From Bradyrhizobium sp. G127 (GTDB lineage Bacteria > Pseudomonadota > Alphaproteobacteria > Rhizobiales > Xanthobacteraceae): DNA of 64,000 nucleotides. The stretch is from contig NZ_JAKFGN010000001.1 of assembly GCF_021502575.1 (NCBI RefSeq), forward strand, positions 310,001-374,000. The letters are read 5' to 3'. Made by a program: the position numbers and the translations under genes. The notes beneath the pieces were generated by a model. It made no database searches and was not told the origin of the DNA. It saw only the letters and a program-made list of their open reading frames with translations. This document shows, one piece after another, positions 49,576-59,057 of the stretch; within the stretch, counting starts at the first letter, position 1, and every line of letters begins with the position of its first letter.

Positions 49576-49597
49576 GCGTGATCTAAAGTGCGTGATC

Positions 49598-50092
49598 TTA
49601 CGACAAAGCGTCGATGTCGGTGTCGCTGAGGTTGCCGGGCACGATGGTCATCGGGACCGGGAATGTCCCCGCGGCATTTGCCAGCAGGGTGATGATCGGC
49701 CCCGGTCCCTCCGCGCCCGCGCTCGCGGCCAGCACGATCATGGCGATATCGACATCCTTGTCGATGACATCGAGGATCTGCTCGCCGGGATCGCCTTCAC
49801 GGATGACGCGCTCGGGCGTAATGGCGGCAATGCCATTGGCGCGGCCCGAGGCGCGGTCGAGTGCCGCGTTCGCGGTTTCCTCGGCTTCGGCCTGCATGAT
49901 TTCGGCAACGCCAAGCCATTGCTGATTGCGGTCGCCGGTATCGATGACACGCAGCATCACCACGCCGCCGCCGACGCGCATCGCCCAGCGGCTCGCATAA
50001 TAAACCGCACGATCGCCTTCCGCGGTGTCGTCAACGACGACCAGACATTTCGGCTTGTGACCCTGCTCGTAACTTCGTCGCTGGCTGCTCAT
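49598..50092 (-). CDS. Universal stress protein family protein
   Basis: A 164-residue UspA-fold protein starting at 50092 (MSSQRRSYEQGHKPKCLVVV). KCLVVVDDTAEGDRAVYYAS is the first beta-alpha unit and IAMIVLAASAGAEGPGPIITLLANAAGTFPVPMTIVPG the last, but the usual G-x2-G-x9-G-S/T ATP loop is not exact. Likely a stress-related protein of the non-ATP-binding or weak-binding type. No partner gene adjacent. Confidence 0.85.
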   Translation of the reverse strand: MSSQRRSYEQGHKPKCLVVVDDTAEGDRAVYYASRWAMRVGGGVVMLRVIDTGDRNQQWLGVAEIMQAEAEETANAALDRASGRANGIAAITPERVIREGDPGEQILDVIDKDVDIAMIVLAASAGAEGPGPIITLLANAAGTFPVPMTIVPGNLSDTDIDALS

Positions 50093-50197
50093 GCATGTCC
50101 CGGATGATGAACCGGGATCATGCTGCCACGCGCGAGGGCGCGCCGACAAGACGAGAAGAGGCTTGACGGAACCCGATTCGCGACGAGTCATCCAAGG

Positions 50198-50245
50198 GGC
50201 ATGATCTGGTCCGAAAACCGGCTGCCACTTTTCGGGATCATGCTC
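50198..50245. repeat. Dispersed palindrome, GAGCATGATC family
   Basis: GGCATGATC ... CCGAAAACCGG on one side and TTTTCGGGATCATGCTC on the other, the mirror of 16572-16620. It ends on the trpS stop codon. Confidence 0.8.
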
Positions 50246-51282
50246 TACCGCTTGCGAATGAATCCGACGATGTCCTTTACCGCGTTCATGGTCTCCGACG
50301 CGATGACGCGCGCGCGATTCGCGCCGTCAACCAGCACCGAGTCCACGTAGGCGTGATCCTGCGTCAGCTTCTTCATCTCCGCGCCGATCGGGCCGAGCTT
50401 TGCCACCGCGAGATCGACCAGCGTGGACTTGAAGCCGGAGAACTGTCCGCCGCCGAATTCGCGCAGCACGTCAGGCTTGGATCGACCGGAGAGCGCGGCG
50501 TAAATGCCAACGAGGTTGTCCGCTTCGGGGCGCGTCTTCAGGCCCTCTTCCTCGCTCGGCAGCGGCTCCGGATCGGTCTTGGCCTTGCGTACCTTCTGCG
50601 CGATCGCGTCGGCGTCATCGGACAGATTGATGCGCGAATAATCCGATGCGTCCGACTTCGACATTTTCTTGGAGCCGTCGCGCAGCGACATCACGCGCGT
50701 GGCGGGGCCGGTGATCAGCGGCTCCGGCAGCGGGAAGAATTTTTCATCGAAACTGTGCGCGCGAATCGAGTCCGAAAAATCGTTGTTGAACTTCTGCGCG
50801 ATGTCGCGCGCCAGTTCGAGATGCTGCTTCTGGTCTTCGCCGACCGGCACATGGGTGGCGCGATAGACCAGAATGTCGGCGGCCATCAGGTTCGGATAAG
50901 CGTAAAGACCCACGGATGCGTTCTCGCGGTCCTTGCCGGCCTTCTCCTTGAACTGGGTCATGCGGTTGAGCCAGCCCAGCCGCGCCACGCAGTTGAACAC
51001 CCAGGCGAGCTCCGCATGTTCGGAAACCTGGCTCTGGTTGAAGACGATGTGCTTCTTCGGATCGATGCCGGCGGCGATGAAAGCGGCCGTGACCTCGCGG
51101 ATGTTGCGTGTCAGCTCAGTGGGGTCCTGCCAGACCGTGATGGCGTGCAGGTCCACCACGCAATAGATGCAGTTGTGGGTGTCCTGAAGTTTGACGAAGT
51201 TGACGATGGCGCCGAGATAATTGCCGAGGTGCAGATTGCCCGTCGGCTGGACGCCTGAAAACACCAGTTCTTTTGCAGCCAT
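50245..51282 (-). CDS. trpS: Tryptophan-tRNA ligase
   Basis: A 345-residue class I tryptophanyl-tRNA synthetase. The HIGH-type motif is [19 protein letters not shown] and the KMSKS motif is [29 protein letters not shown] is conserved. Next to murJ as in other Rhizobiales. Its stop touches a dispersed palindrome. Confidence 0.98.
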   Translation of the reverse strand: MAAKELVFSGVQPTGNLHLGNYLGAIVNFVKLQDTHNCIYCVVDLHAITVWQDPTELTRNIREVTAAFIAAGIDPKKHIVFNQSQVSEHAELAWVFNCVARLGWLNRMTQFKEKAGKDRENASVGLYAYPNLMAADILVYRATHVPVGEDQKQHLELARDIAQKFNNDFSDSIRAHSFDEKFFPLPEPLITGPATRVMSLRDGSKKMSKSDASDYSRINLSDDADAIAQKVRKAKTDPEPLPSEEEGLKTRPEADNLVGIYAALSGRSKPDVLREFGGGQFSGFKSTLVDLAVAKLGPIGAEMKKLTQDHAYVDSVLVDGANRARVIASETMNAVKDIVGFIRKR

Positions 51283-51341
51283 TTTTACTCGTTCCTGTGC
51301 CGCCGCCGCCCGGCAGCCGTCCCAAAGATGCGCGTCTTTAT

Positions 51342-51386
51342 AGCGTTTTCGGGCGAGGTGGATACCGGTTCGCGTGAGGAAAACGT
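51342..51386. repeat. Palindrome AGCGTTTTC...GAAAACGT
   Basis: AGCGTTTTCGGGCGAGGTGG, GATACCGGTTCGCG and GGAAAACGT form an inverted repeat between murJ and trpS, in the gap 51283-51411. The GTGGATACCGG core is shared with the GAGCATGATC family. Confidence 0.75.
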
Positions 51387-51411
51387 ATGAAAATACCGAG
51401 TCCTGCGAGGG

Positions 51412-52968
51412 TTACTCACGCAAGCCGCTATCGCGCAAATTGCCGATGGCTTCGCCCCAGCTGACCACGCCGAACAGATCCAGCAACAGGCCGTAGAACG
51501 AGACCCCCGCTGCCACCAGCCCGCCGAGGATGGTGATCTCGGCTGCAAAGCCCGCATTCGCCGTCACGGGAGCCACGAAGGATTCGGCAAGGAACAGCAT
51601 GGCTCCCATCGCCGCTGCGCAGGCGGCGATCCGCGGCAGCCGCCGCCGCGCCACGGCGTCGATGGAGAAGCCGAAGGTGGCGGCCCCCCGCCAGCCGAGC
51701 ACGGCCGCGCAGAACCATGCGCCGAGCGAGATGCTGGCGGCGACCCCGCTTGCGCCATAGACGTGTCCGAACACCAGTCCGCAGATCACCGCGACGATGA
51801 CGCCGAGGATGGTCGCCACCAGCGGCGTCCTGGTATCCTCGCGCGCAAAGAAGGCGGGCGACAGCACCTTCACCAGAACATGCGCGGGCAAGCCGAGCGC
51901 GAGAATGGAAAGCGCCTGCGCGGTGGCGGCGGTGTCCGCCGCGGTGAACGCCCCATGCTCGAACAGCACGCGGATGATCGGTTGGCTCAGGATGAAAAGG
52001 CCGAGCGTCGCCGGCAGCACGAGGCCGGTGGCAAGTTCCAGCCCGCGGGATTCCGCCTGCATCAATGCGGGCTTGTCCCCGCTGCGAATCGCGCGGGTCA
52101 TTTCCGGCACCAGCACGGTGCCCATCGCTACGCCGACCATGCCGAGCGGCAATTCGATCAGACGGTTGGCGAAATAAAGCCACGACACCGCGGCGGGGGA
52201 ACGGGAGGCGATGATCGCGCCGCCGACGATCAGGAATTGCGGTCCGGCGTTGGCGATCATGCCGGGAATGCCCTTGCGGAAGAAGCCGCGAATCTGCGGA
52301 TCGAACGAAATCCTGATCGGCGTCGCGACGCCGTCGCGCCACGGTCTGCGCTGCACGAGGATCAGCATTTGCAGGCATCCTGCGACGCCGACCGCGCCGG
52401 CGATCACCGTGGCCGAAAACAGCGGATCGTGCCGCCACACCAGCAGCACGATGAGCACAGTAATCATGGTGATATTGAACAGCACCGGCGAAATCGCGGT
52501 CAGCATGAAGCGATGCTCGGCGTTCAGCACGCCCATCATCACGATGGACGGTCCGACGAAGGCAAAATACGGCATCATCAGCCGGGCGTCGGTGACGGCG
52601 AGTTGCAGCGTCTCCTGCCCGATGAAGCCCGGTGCAAGCGCCGAGATCACGAGCGGCATCAGCAGGCCGAGCAGGAGCGCGATGCCGATCAGAATGAGAC
52701 TGACGCTGCCGAGCACCCGGCCTGCAAACGCCGAGGCGGCGATCGCGCCTTCGGTTTCGCGCACCCGCAGATAGTCCGGCACCAGCGCCGCGTTCAGCGC
52801 GCCTTCGGTGAACGAGCGCCGCGTCACGTTGATGAACTGGAACGCCACCAGAAACGCATCCGCGATCGGGCCTGCGCCGAGCAAGGCTGCGACCAGCGCG
52901 TCGCGCGTGAATCCCAGCGCGCGCGACGTCAGCGTTCCGGTGGATACGGTCAGGATATGACGGATCAT
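51412..52968 (-). CDS. murJ: MurJ, lipid II flippase
   Basis: A 518-residue membrane protein with about 14 hydrophobic segments, of the MurJ/MviN family, which carries lipid II across the inner membrane. The N-terminus MIRHILTVSTGTLTSRALGFTRDALVAALLGAG and GLLNAEHRF-like MGVLNAEHRFMLTAISPVLFN are typical. Start at 52968 by homology; the open frame continues to 53214 without similarity. It is divergent from the adenosine kinase gene. Confidence 0.96.
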   Translation of the reverse strand: MIRHILTVSTGTLTSRALGFTRDALVAALLGAGPIADAFLVAFQFINVTRRSFTEGALNAALVPDYLRVRETEGAIAASAFAGRVLGSVSLILIGIALLLGLLMPLVISALAPGFIGQETLQLAVTDARLMMPYFAFVGPSIVMMGVLNAEHRFMLTAISPVLFNITMITVLIVLLVWRHDPLFSATVIAGAVGVAGCLQMLILVQRRPWRDGVATPIRISFDPQIRGFFRKGIPGMIANAGPQFLIVGGAIIASRSPAAVSWLYFANRLIELPLGMVGVAMGTVLVPEMTRAIRSGDKPALMQAESRGLELATGLVLPATLGLFILSQPIIRVLFEHGAFTAADTAATAQALSILALGLPAHVLVKVLSPAFFAREDTRTPLVATILGVIVAVICGLVFGHVYGASGVAASISLGAWFCAAVLGWRGAATFGFSIDAVARRRLPRIAACAAAMGAMLFLAESFVAPVTANAGFAAEITILGGLVAAGVSFYGLLLDLFGVVSWGEAIGNLRDSGLRE

Positions 52969-53113
52969 CGGGCTGTTCTGCGGGTCACATGCTTGCTGGC
53001 GGACGTGGTGTCGTGATAGGTCGCCGGTTGCTCCAACGATCTGGAACTGGCGGCATTCTCCCTGAAATACCAGCTTTTGCCGGTTTTGCTCCTTTCCTAC
53101 AGGAATATCATTA

Positions 53114-54115
53114 ATGACCGCAGCGACATACGACGTTCTCGGCATCGGCAACGCCATCGTCGATATTCTGGCGAAGACCGAGGACGGCTTCCTCGCGGAA
53201 CAGGGCATGACCAAGGGCGCGATGGCGCTGATCGACGAGGCGCGGGCCGCGGCGATCTATCAGGCGATGGGACCGGCCATCGAGATTTCGGGTGGCTCGG
53301 CCGCCAATACCATTGCCGGTCTCGCCGATCTCGGCGCCCGCACGGCGTTCGTCGGCAAGGTCCGCGACGATCAGCTCGGCCATGTCTTCAGCCACGACAT
53401 CCGCGCCGCGCAGGTGGCGTTCGCGACCCGTCCCGCATCAAACGGTCCCGCAACGGCGCGCTGCTATGTACTGGTATCGCCGGACGGCGAGCGCACCATG
53501 AACACCTATCTCGGCGCCGCACAGGACCTGTCGCCCGCCGATATCGACCCGGCGCAGATCGCGGCCTCGTCGATCGTCTATCTCGAAGGCTATCTGTGGG
53601 ACCCGGCCAACGCGAAAGAGGCATTCCTGAAAGCCTCGCAGATCGCCCACGACAACAAGCGCAGCGTGGCGCTGACATTGTCCGATGCGTTCTGTGTCGG
53701 CCGCTACCGCGACGAGTTCCTCGATCTCATCCGCAGCAAGACCGTCGATCTGGTGTTCGCTAATGAGGCCGAGCTGTCATCGCTGTATCAGACCGACGAC
53801 TTCGACAAGGCGCTGGCGCAACTGCGTGCCGATGCGTCGCTCGCCGTCGTCACCCGCAGCGAGAAAGGCTGCGTGGTTGTTTCCAGGGACAAGGTGACAG
53901 CGGTTCCGGCATTTCCGGTGAAACAGGTCGTGGACACCACCGGCGCGGGCGATCTGTTCGCGGCGGGATTTTTGTTCGGCACCGTGCGTGGCCTCAGCCA
54001 TGAGCAGTGCGGACGGCTCGGTGCGCTGGCCGCCGCCGAGGTCATCCAGCATATCGGCGCGCGACCGCAGACTTCGCTGAAGGCGCTGGCAAAGGACGCC
54101 GGGTTGCCGGTGTGA
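53114..54115 (+). CDS. PfkB-family adenosine kinase
   Basis: A 333-residue PfkB sugar/nucleoside kinase. ISGGSAANTIAGLADLGARTAFVGKVRDDQLG is the first signature and DTTGAGDLFAAGFLFG the second, with the catalytic Asp. It is of the group that clusters with adenosine kinases in alphaproteobacteria; the substrate is inferred. Divergent from murJ; about 230 bases of gap follow, with TCACCA-TC-TGGTGA at 54152-54165. Confidence 0.9.
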   Translation: MTAATYDVLGIGNAIVDILAKTEDGFLAEQGMTKGAMALIDEARAAAIYQAMGPAIEISGGSAANTIAGLADLGARTAFVGKVRDDQLGHVFSHDIRAAQVAFATRPASNGPATARCYVLVSPDGERTMNTYLGAAQDLSPADIDPAQIAASSIVYLEGYLWDPANAKEAFLKASQIAHDNKRSVALTLSDAFCVGRYRDEFLDLIRSKTVDLVFANEAELSSLYQTDDFDKALAQLRADASLAVVTRSEKGCVVVSRDKVTAVPAFPVKQVVDTTGAGDLFAAGFLFGTVRGLSHEQCGRLGALAAAEVIQHIGARPQTSLKALAKDAGLPV

Positions 54116-54345
54116 GCCGCCACCCCCGGCGCCATTCACCATGCCAATTGTTCACCATCTGGTGACCGCCGGTTAACCGCGATTGCGCTTGAAGCCCGTC
54201 GTGCCCGCATCCATATGGCGAGTAGAGCGTTCCTGCCGGAACTTTTTCCGGCCGAATTCGTTCAGTCGTTCGTCCGTGGCAAGTGCGCGGACCAGAAGCC
54301 AATATTCAAGAGCAGACCCGCGCGTGCGGCGGGAAGAAGGGCGCT

Positions 54346-54675
54346 ATGACCTCGACCTGGAGCGAATGGAAACGTTATCCGAAAGCCGCACGCGGCGAGA
54401 AGCTGGAAGCGCCCATTGGACCCGGGGTTTTTGAGGTGAGGCACACGTCCTCCGGAGCGCTGTTCGCTTTCGAGGCCGTCGATAACCTGGCACTGGCATT
54501 GTCGTCGATCACGTCGACGCCGAAGTCATTTGCGTCGTGGTTCGGCAAGCGCGATCCGGTCACATCACCCGATCTGGAATATCGCACTTATGCGACGTCG
54601 ACGCGCGAAGAGGCCAAGGTCGCGGCAGAGCGCATGATCGGCCGCCGCGAAGCTTTCATGAGCCACGTTGCCTGA
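54346..54675 (+). CDS. Conserved hypothetical protein, 109 residues
   Basis: A 109-residue soluble protein (MTSTWSEWKRYPKAARGEKL), with GPGVFEVRHTSSGALFAFEAVDNLALALSS and SPDLEYRTYATSTREEAKVAAERMIGRR. GAAGG precedes the ATG at 54346; the frame runs 21 codons further upstream without good cause. I do not recognise the family. It converges with the SulP gene at 13 bases and may be controlled by the palindrome upstream. Confidence 0.75.
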   Translation: MTSTWSEWKRYPKAARGEKLEAPIGPGVFEVRHTSSGALFAFEAVDNLALALSSITSTPKSFASWFGKRDPVTSPDLEYRTYATSTREEAKVAAERMIGRREAFMSHVA

Positions 54676-54688
54676 TTTTCCGCGGAAG

Positions 54689-56899
54689 CTATCGCCGCAG
54701 CACGCCGATCATGCGGCTGGCGAATGTCAGCCGCTCGGCCATCACTGACATGAAATAGGTCAGTAGCTTCTGGCCCAGAGCCGGATTGTCGGTCGTGATC
54801 GCTTTGAACGCGTCCGCGCGCAGCATGTAGAGCACGCTGTCGACTTCCGCCTGGATCGTGGCGCTGCGCGGCTGGCGCGCAACGAGGCCCATCTCGCCCA
54901 CCGTGGTATGACGGCCCAAACTGCGGACGCGTGTGGTGCGGCCCTCGCCGGCATCCACCATGACGCCGACCCTGCCGTTCAGAATAAACAGCATCGAATC
55001 CGCCGGCTCGCCCGCGCGCGCGATGATCTCGAACGCGCCGACCTCGATGCGCTGGCAGCGCCGCGCCAGGTCCGCGGCGTCCTGGTCGCTGCCGAGGATG
55101 GCCGCGAACCAGCCTTGCAGATCGCCTTCTTCCTGCGCCAGCCCGCGATGCCGGGCGATGATCTCGTTCTCGCACCACTCCAGCGCGTGATCGAGCTCCG
55201 GCATCACCAGCACATCGCCCGACAGAAACTCTCCCGACCGCAGCATCTTTTCGGTGGCGGGCGGCAGATTGACCACAACCAGCTTCACGCCGCTCTCGAT
55301 TGCCGAGCGCCGGATCTGCGCGAAGCTGTAGGCTGCCGATGAATCGATGCCGGTCACCAGTCTGAAATCGAACACCAGATAGCGGCACTCGGGATGGTGC
55401 AGCAGCAGCGCTTTGACATGCTGATAGAGACGGTTGGCCGAACCGAAGAACAGATAGCTTTGCAGGTTGAGCCCGTGGATTTCCTTGCCGTGGCTGGCCA
55501 GCAGCGCCAGATCATCACGCGAGCGATCGAGCGAACTGCGGTACTCGGCGCCGTTGAAGCCGAATTTGATCGAGCTGATGCGCGAGGCGCTCAAGGCGAA
55601 TGTCGCGCAGCCGATGATGGTTCCGATCACCACGCCGGCGACGAAGCCCCACTTCACGATGATGAAGATAATCGCGAGCAGCGACAGATATTCGATGGTG
55701 GACAGCCGTCGCCGCGATTCGACAATCCAGCGGTTGAGCTGATCGACTCCGAGATAGATCAGCAGCCCGCCGAGAATGAATTTCGGCATGTAGCTGAGCA
55801 GTGCCGGGTCGGCCACCAGCATCAGCACGGCGATCGCCGACACCGTCAGCCCGGAGAGGCGGCCGGTTGCGCCGCTGCTGGCATTGAGCAGCGACCGGCT
55901 GAGCGAGATGCATCCCGCATAGCCGCCGAAAAGCCCGGACAAAATGTTGGCGGCTCCCGCGACATTCAGCTCGCGCTCGAGATTCGCCTCGCGATTGGTC
56001 GCAACCTCTATGCCGGTGGTATTGAACAGCGTGCTGATCGCGGTGACGAAGATGACGGCGATGAGATTGCCGATCAGTCCCGGCAGCGCCTGCCACGGAT
56101 AGTTTCCGATGTCGTCCAGGTGCCATGGCATCGTCAGGCTGGCGCGCGGCAGCGACTTGAATGTCCAGCCCAGTGCCTGGGCCTGTTCCACCGAGAGGCC
56201 CGCGAAGGCGAAGACGATATGGGTCACCACGATGCCGGCAATCAGGATCGCCGGTAGCGCAAGCGGATTACGGGAGCGGTGCCACGTCCGATAGATCGTG
56301 AATGCCAGTGCGCATCCGGCGAGAAGCTCGTACACCGTCATGGCATTTGCGAACGAGGGCAGGGTATCGAGCCGCACCGAAAGGCCGGTAATGACCCGGA
56401 CTCCGCCCAGCGCGATCAGCAGAGCCGTCGCGCCGAGAAAGCCGCCGATTACGGGGTAAGGCACATAGCGGATCGCATGGCCGATCCGGGTTAACCCCAG
56501 ACTGCAGAGCACCACGCCGGTGATGATGGTGGCGGCGGACAGCGTCAGCAGCACCGGGCCGAGCAGCGGGGCGGACGGGTCGGCTGCCGCGATATGTTCG
56601 ACCAGCGACGCCGCCAGAATGGCGGTAACCGCCGCGGTGGATGTTTCCGGGGCTCCGATCGCGAAGGGAAAGGTGCTGCCCAGCGCGACCACCGCCGCGA
56701 TGATCGCGGTTGCCGTGAACGTCGCCGCGATGCCGTAGGGCAGGTACGCCACCAGCGGTCCGGAGAAGATCAGCACGGAATAGGACAGGCCGAAGGCTAT
56801 GGTCAGAACGGCGGGGGCTGCGCTCGCGATCATGTCGTTCAGCCGGGCGCGAAAGGTCGCGTCCGGGCCGAAGACGGGGTTGGTGGAGGGGAAAGCCAC
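54689..56899 (-). CDS. SulP-family transporter with STAS and cyclic-nucleotide-binding domains
   Basis: A membrane protein of about 736 residues. Residues 20-425 are the SulP/SLC26 anion transporter core with 10 or more hydrophobic segments (GGFLGATALLIALGG, GGLLIYLGVDQLNRW). Then comes a STAS domain (CRYLVFDFRLVTGIDSSAAYSF) and a cNMP-binding domain (GEPADSMLFILNGRVGVMVDAGEG, TTVGEMGLVARQPRSATI). Substrate may be sulfate, bicarbonate or a dicarboxylate; not decidable. The GTG at 56897-56899 is my choice of start; a TTG at 56974 or ATG at 56833 are others. Confidence 0.88.
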   Translation of the reverse strand: MAFPSTNPVFGPDATFRARLNDMIASAAPAVLTIAFGLSYSVLIFSGPLVAYLPYGIAATFTATAIIAAVVALGSTFPFAIGAPETSTAAVTAILAASLVEHIAAADPSAPLLGPVLLTLSAATIITGVVLCSLGLTRIGHAIRYVPYPVIGGFLGATALLIALGGVRVITGLSVRLDTLPSFANAMTVYELLAGCALAFTIYRTWHRSRNPLALPAILIAGIVVTHIVFAFAGLSVEQAQALGWTFKSLPRASLTMPWHLDDIGNYPWQALPGLIGNLIAVIFVTAISTLFNTTGIEVATNREANLERELNVAGAANILSGLFGGYAGCISLSRSLLNASSGATGRLSGLTVSAIAVLMLVADPALLSYMPKFILGGLLIYLGVDQLNRWIVESRRRLSTIEYLSLLAIIFIIVKWGFVAGVVIGTIIGCATFALSASRISSIKFGFNGAEYRSSLDRSRDDLALLASHGKEIHGLNLQSYLFFGSANRLYQHVKALLLHHPECRYLVFDFRLVTGIDSSAAYSFAQIRRSAIESGVKLVVVNLPPATEKMLRSGEFLSGDVLVMPELDHALEWCENEIIARHRGLAQEEGDLQGWFAAILGSDQDAADLARRCQRIEVGAFEIIARAGEPADSMLFILNGRVGVMVDAGEGRTTRVRSLGRHTTVGEMGLVARQPRSATIQAEVDSVLYMLRADAFKAITTDNPALGQKLLTYFMSVMAERLTFASRMIGVLRR

Positions 56900-57029
56900 G
56901 CGGGATGTCCATGCAGGAAGGCAGGCCTGTCCTAGACGACCGCAACGCTGACGTAAAAGAGAATCTTGTGACAATTATTTTTACGGGCGGCGCTTGCGCG
57001 CAATGAGAATGCGCGGCGCGATTCAAGGC

Positions 57030-57059
57030 AAAGGCCGCGCCGTTTCCGGCGCGGCCTTT
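57030..57059 (-). terminator. Hairpin after the enoyl-CoA hydratase gene
   Basis: AAAGGCCGCGCCG (57030-57042) and CGGCGCGGCCTTT (57047-57059) make a perfect 13-base stem with a 4-base loop, 30 bases past the stop of the gene at 57090. On the minus strand only TTT follows, so termination is likely but not textbook. Confidence 0.7.
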
Positions 57060-57089
57060 GCCGTGTTCGTGAATGTCTGCCGGTGCGGC

Positions 57090-57881
57090 TTAGCGTCCCG
57101 TGAACTTTGCCGGGCGCTTTGCGAGGAAGGCGCCGACGCCTTCCTTGAAATCCTCGCTCTTGCCTGCCTTGAGCTGCGAACGCATTTCAAGATCGAGCTG
57201 ATCCTCGAACGAATTGTGCTCGCTTTCCCAGTAAAGCTGGCGGATCAGCGAAAGCGCCACGGTCGGTCCGTTGGCGAGATCGTGCGCGAGCTTCTTGGTT
57301 TCCTCGGCGAGAGCCGCGTCATCGACCACGCGGTTGACCAGTCCCCACTCCAGCGCCTTCTCCGCCGGCAGGCGTTCGCCCAGCAGCGACAGCTCGACCG
57401 AACGGGCCTTGCCGATCAGCCGCGGCAGGATCCAGGTCGAACCGCAATCCGGCACCAGGCCGATGCGGCGGAAGGCCTGCAGGAAGTAAGACGAACGCGC
57501 GCACAGGATGAGGTCGCCCATCAGTGCGAAGCTCATGCCCGCGCCGGCCGCCGGTCCGTTGACCGATGTGACCAGTGGGCAGTGCAGGTTGCGCAGGCGG
57601 CGCAGGAACGGATGAAACACGGTCTCGAGCGACGATCCCGCGGTCTTGCGGCCGGGGCTCTTGTCGTTGCGGCCTTGGAGGTTGGCGCCGGTGCAGAACG
57701 CCTTGCCAGCGCCGGTCAGCACGACGCAACGGACCTCGTCGCGTTTGTCCTCGATGACATCCAGCGCTTCGGTCAGGCCTTCGTACATGTCCGGCGAGAA
57801 GGCGTTCATGACCTCCTGATGGTCGAACATCAGCGTTGCCACCGGTCCGTCGAATTCCAGTCTGCAATGTTTGAACTGCAT
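57090..57881 (-). CDS. Enoyl-CoA hydratase/isomerase family protein
   Basis: A 263-residue crotonase-fold protein. Oxyanion-hole residues lie in GKAFCTGANLQGR and NGPAAGAGMSFALMGDLILC; a Glu/Asp at the usual catalytic position appears in RRIGLVPDCGSTWILPRLIG (Asp). Catalysis on a 2-enoyl-CoA is probable, but substrate unknown. The mature product ends AFLAKRPAKFTGR, common for the family. Divergent from the SDR gene, with 285 bases between them in which I see no feature. Confidence 0.92.
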   Translation of the reverse strand: MQFKHCRLEFDGPVATLMFDHQEVMNAFSPDMYEGLTEALDVIEDKRDEVRCVVLTGAGKAFCTGANLQGRNDKSPGRKTAGSSLETVFHPFLRRLRNLHCPLVTSVNGPAAGAGMSFALMGDLILCARSSYFLQAFRRIGLVPDCGSTWILPRLIGKARSVELSLLGERLPAEKALEWGLVNRVVDDAALAEETKKLAHDLANGPTVALSLIRQLYWESEHNSFEDQLDLEMRSQLKAGKSEDFKEGVGAFLAKRPAKFTGR

Positions 57882-58166
57882 GCGTTCCTCGTTTGATTGA
57901 TTTTGATTGATTGAACGTGACGTCCGGCAGGGCTGCCGTGTTCGTTTCGGAGCGAACTATTCCGGAAAGCAGATGGCGTGTAAACGGCGCGTCTGATCGC
58001 AGGGCGGCTGTCGGACCAGCCATGCACTGCGAACTTTAATTTCGCATGGCGGAAGCGATGCGCGAATCCTTGCGGGTTTGATTTTGCCGGGCCGATTGGC
58101 CAATGTCGCGACGAACGCGGCGCGGCAAATGCGCGACGCCAACCCTACAACCGGAGTGAAACGATC

Positions 58167-58940
58167 ATGGGCATTTTCGATCTGAGCGGCCGCGTGGCGG
58201 TGGTGACCGGCGGCAATGGCGGCATCGGCCTTGGCATCGCGCAGGCGCTTGGCGAGGCCGGCTGCACCGTGTCGATCTGGGGCCGCAATGCCGAGAAGAA
58301 CGCGCGGGCGGCGGCAACGATCAAGGGCGGCAAGGTCGAAACGCGTGTCTGCGACGTGACCGACGCCGCCTCGGTGAAGGCCGCGATGACGGCGACGCTG
58401 GACAAGTTCGGCCGCATCGACGGCTGCTTTGCCAATGCCGGTATCGGCGGCGGCGGCCGGCATGCGTTCATCGACCGCACCGAAGAAGATTGGCGCAAGA
58501 TGTTCGCCACCAATCTCGACGGCGTGTTCCATGTATTTCAGGCGGCGGCGCGGCACATGACCGAGCGCGCGGAGAAGGGCGACGCGTTCGGGCGGCTGGT
58601 CGCGACATCGAGCATGGCGTCGCTGTTCGGCACGGCGCGCAACGAACACTATGCGGCGACCAAATCCGCCATCAATGCCGTGGTCCGCGCGCTTGCGGTC
58701 GAACTGGCGCGCTACGGCGTCACCGCCAACGCGATCTTGCCCGGCTGGATCAAGAGCGACATGACGGAAGGGCTGATGGCCAACGACAAGTTCGTCGGCA
58801 ACGTGATGCCGCGCATCCCGATGCGCCGGTTTGGCGAGCCGTCGGATTTCGGCGGCATCGCGGTGTACCTGATGAGCAAGGCATCGTCCTATCACACCGC
58901 CGACATGATCGTGATCGACGGCGGTTATACGGTGTTCTGA
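58167..58940 (+). CDS. Short-chain dehydrogenase/reductase
   Basis: A 257-residue classical SDR. Cofactor motif VVTGGNGGIGLGIAQAL, CFANAGIGGGG (NAG motif), Ser in VATSSMASLFG and Tyr/Lys in YAATKSAINA; C-terminal ADMIVIDGGYTVF. Probably NAD(P)-dependent reduction of a keto group; substrate unknown. It ends just before a palindromic repeat shared with the convergent gene at 59058. Confidence 0.93.
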   Translation: MGIFDLSGRVAVVTGGNGGIGLGIAQALGEAGCTVSIWGRNAEKNARAAATIKGGKVETRVCDVTDAASVKAAMTATLDKFGRIDGCFANAGIGGGGRHAFIDRTEEDWRKMFATNLDGVFHVFQAAARHMTERAEKGDAFGRLVATSSMASLFGTARNEHYAATKSAINAVVRALAVELARYGVTANAILPGWIKSDMTEGLMANDKFVGNVMPRIPMRRFGEPSDFGGIAVYLMSKASSYHTADMIVIDGGYTVF

Positions 58941-58963
58941 GGTGCGAGGAAACCGAGCTACAA

Positions 58964-59044
58964 GCGTCATTGCGAGAAGCACTCGCGACGAAGCAATCCA
59001 GTTTTTTTGATTCAAAGACTGGATTGCTTCGCTCGCAATGACGC
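58964..59044. repeat. Palindrome GCGTCATTGCGAG...CTCGCAATGACGC
   Basis: Perfect 13-base outer arms (58964-58976 and 59032-59044) and inner AGCAATCCAGT / ACTGGATTGCT, with seven T in the loop. It sits between convergent genes and may stop transcription both ways. Confidence 0.9.
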
Positions 59045-59057
59045 GGAGACGAAGCCG

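Noticed and set aside
51763-53016. A 417-codon plus-strand frame opposite murJ
   Set aside because: Very rich in His, Arg and Gln, as antisense of a membrane protein would be.
57957-59015. A 352-codon minus-strand frame opposite the SDR
   Set aside because: It begins inside a repeat and has no domain; the plus strand has the SDR motifs.
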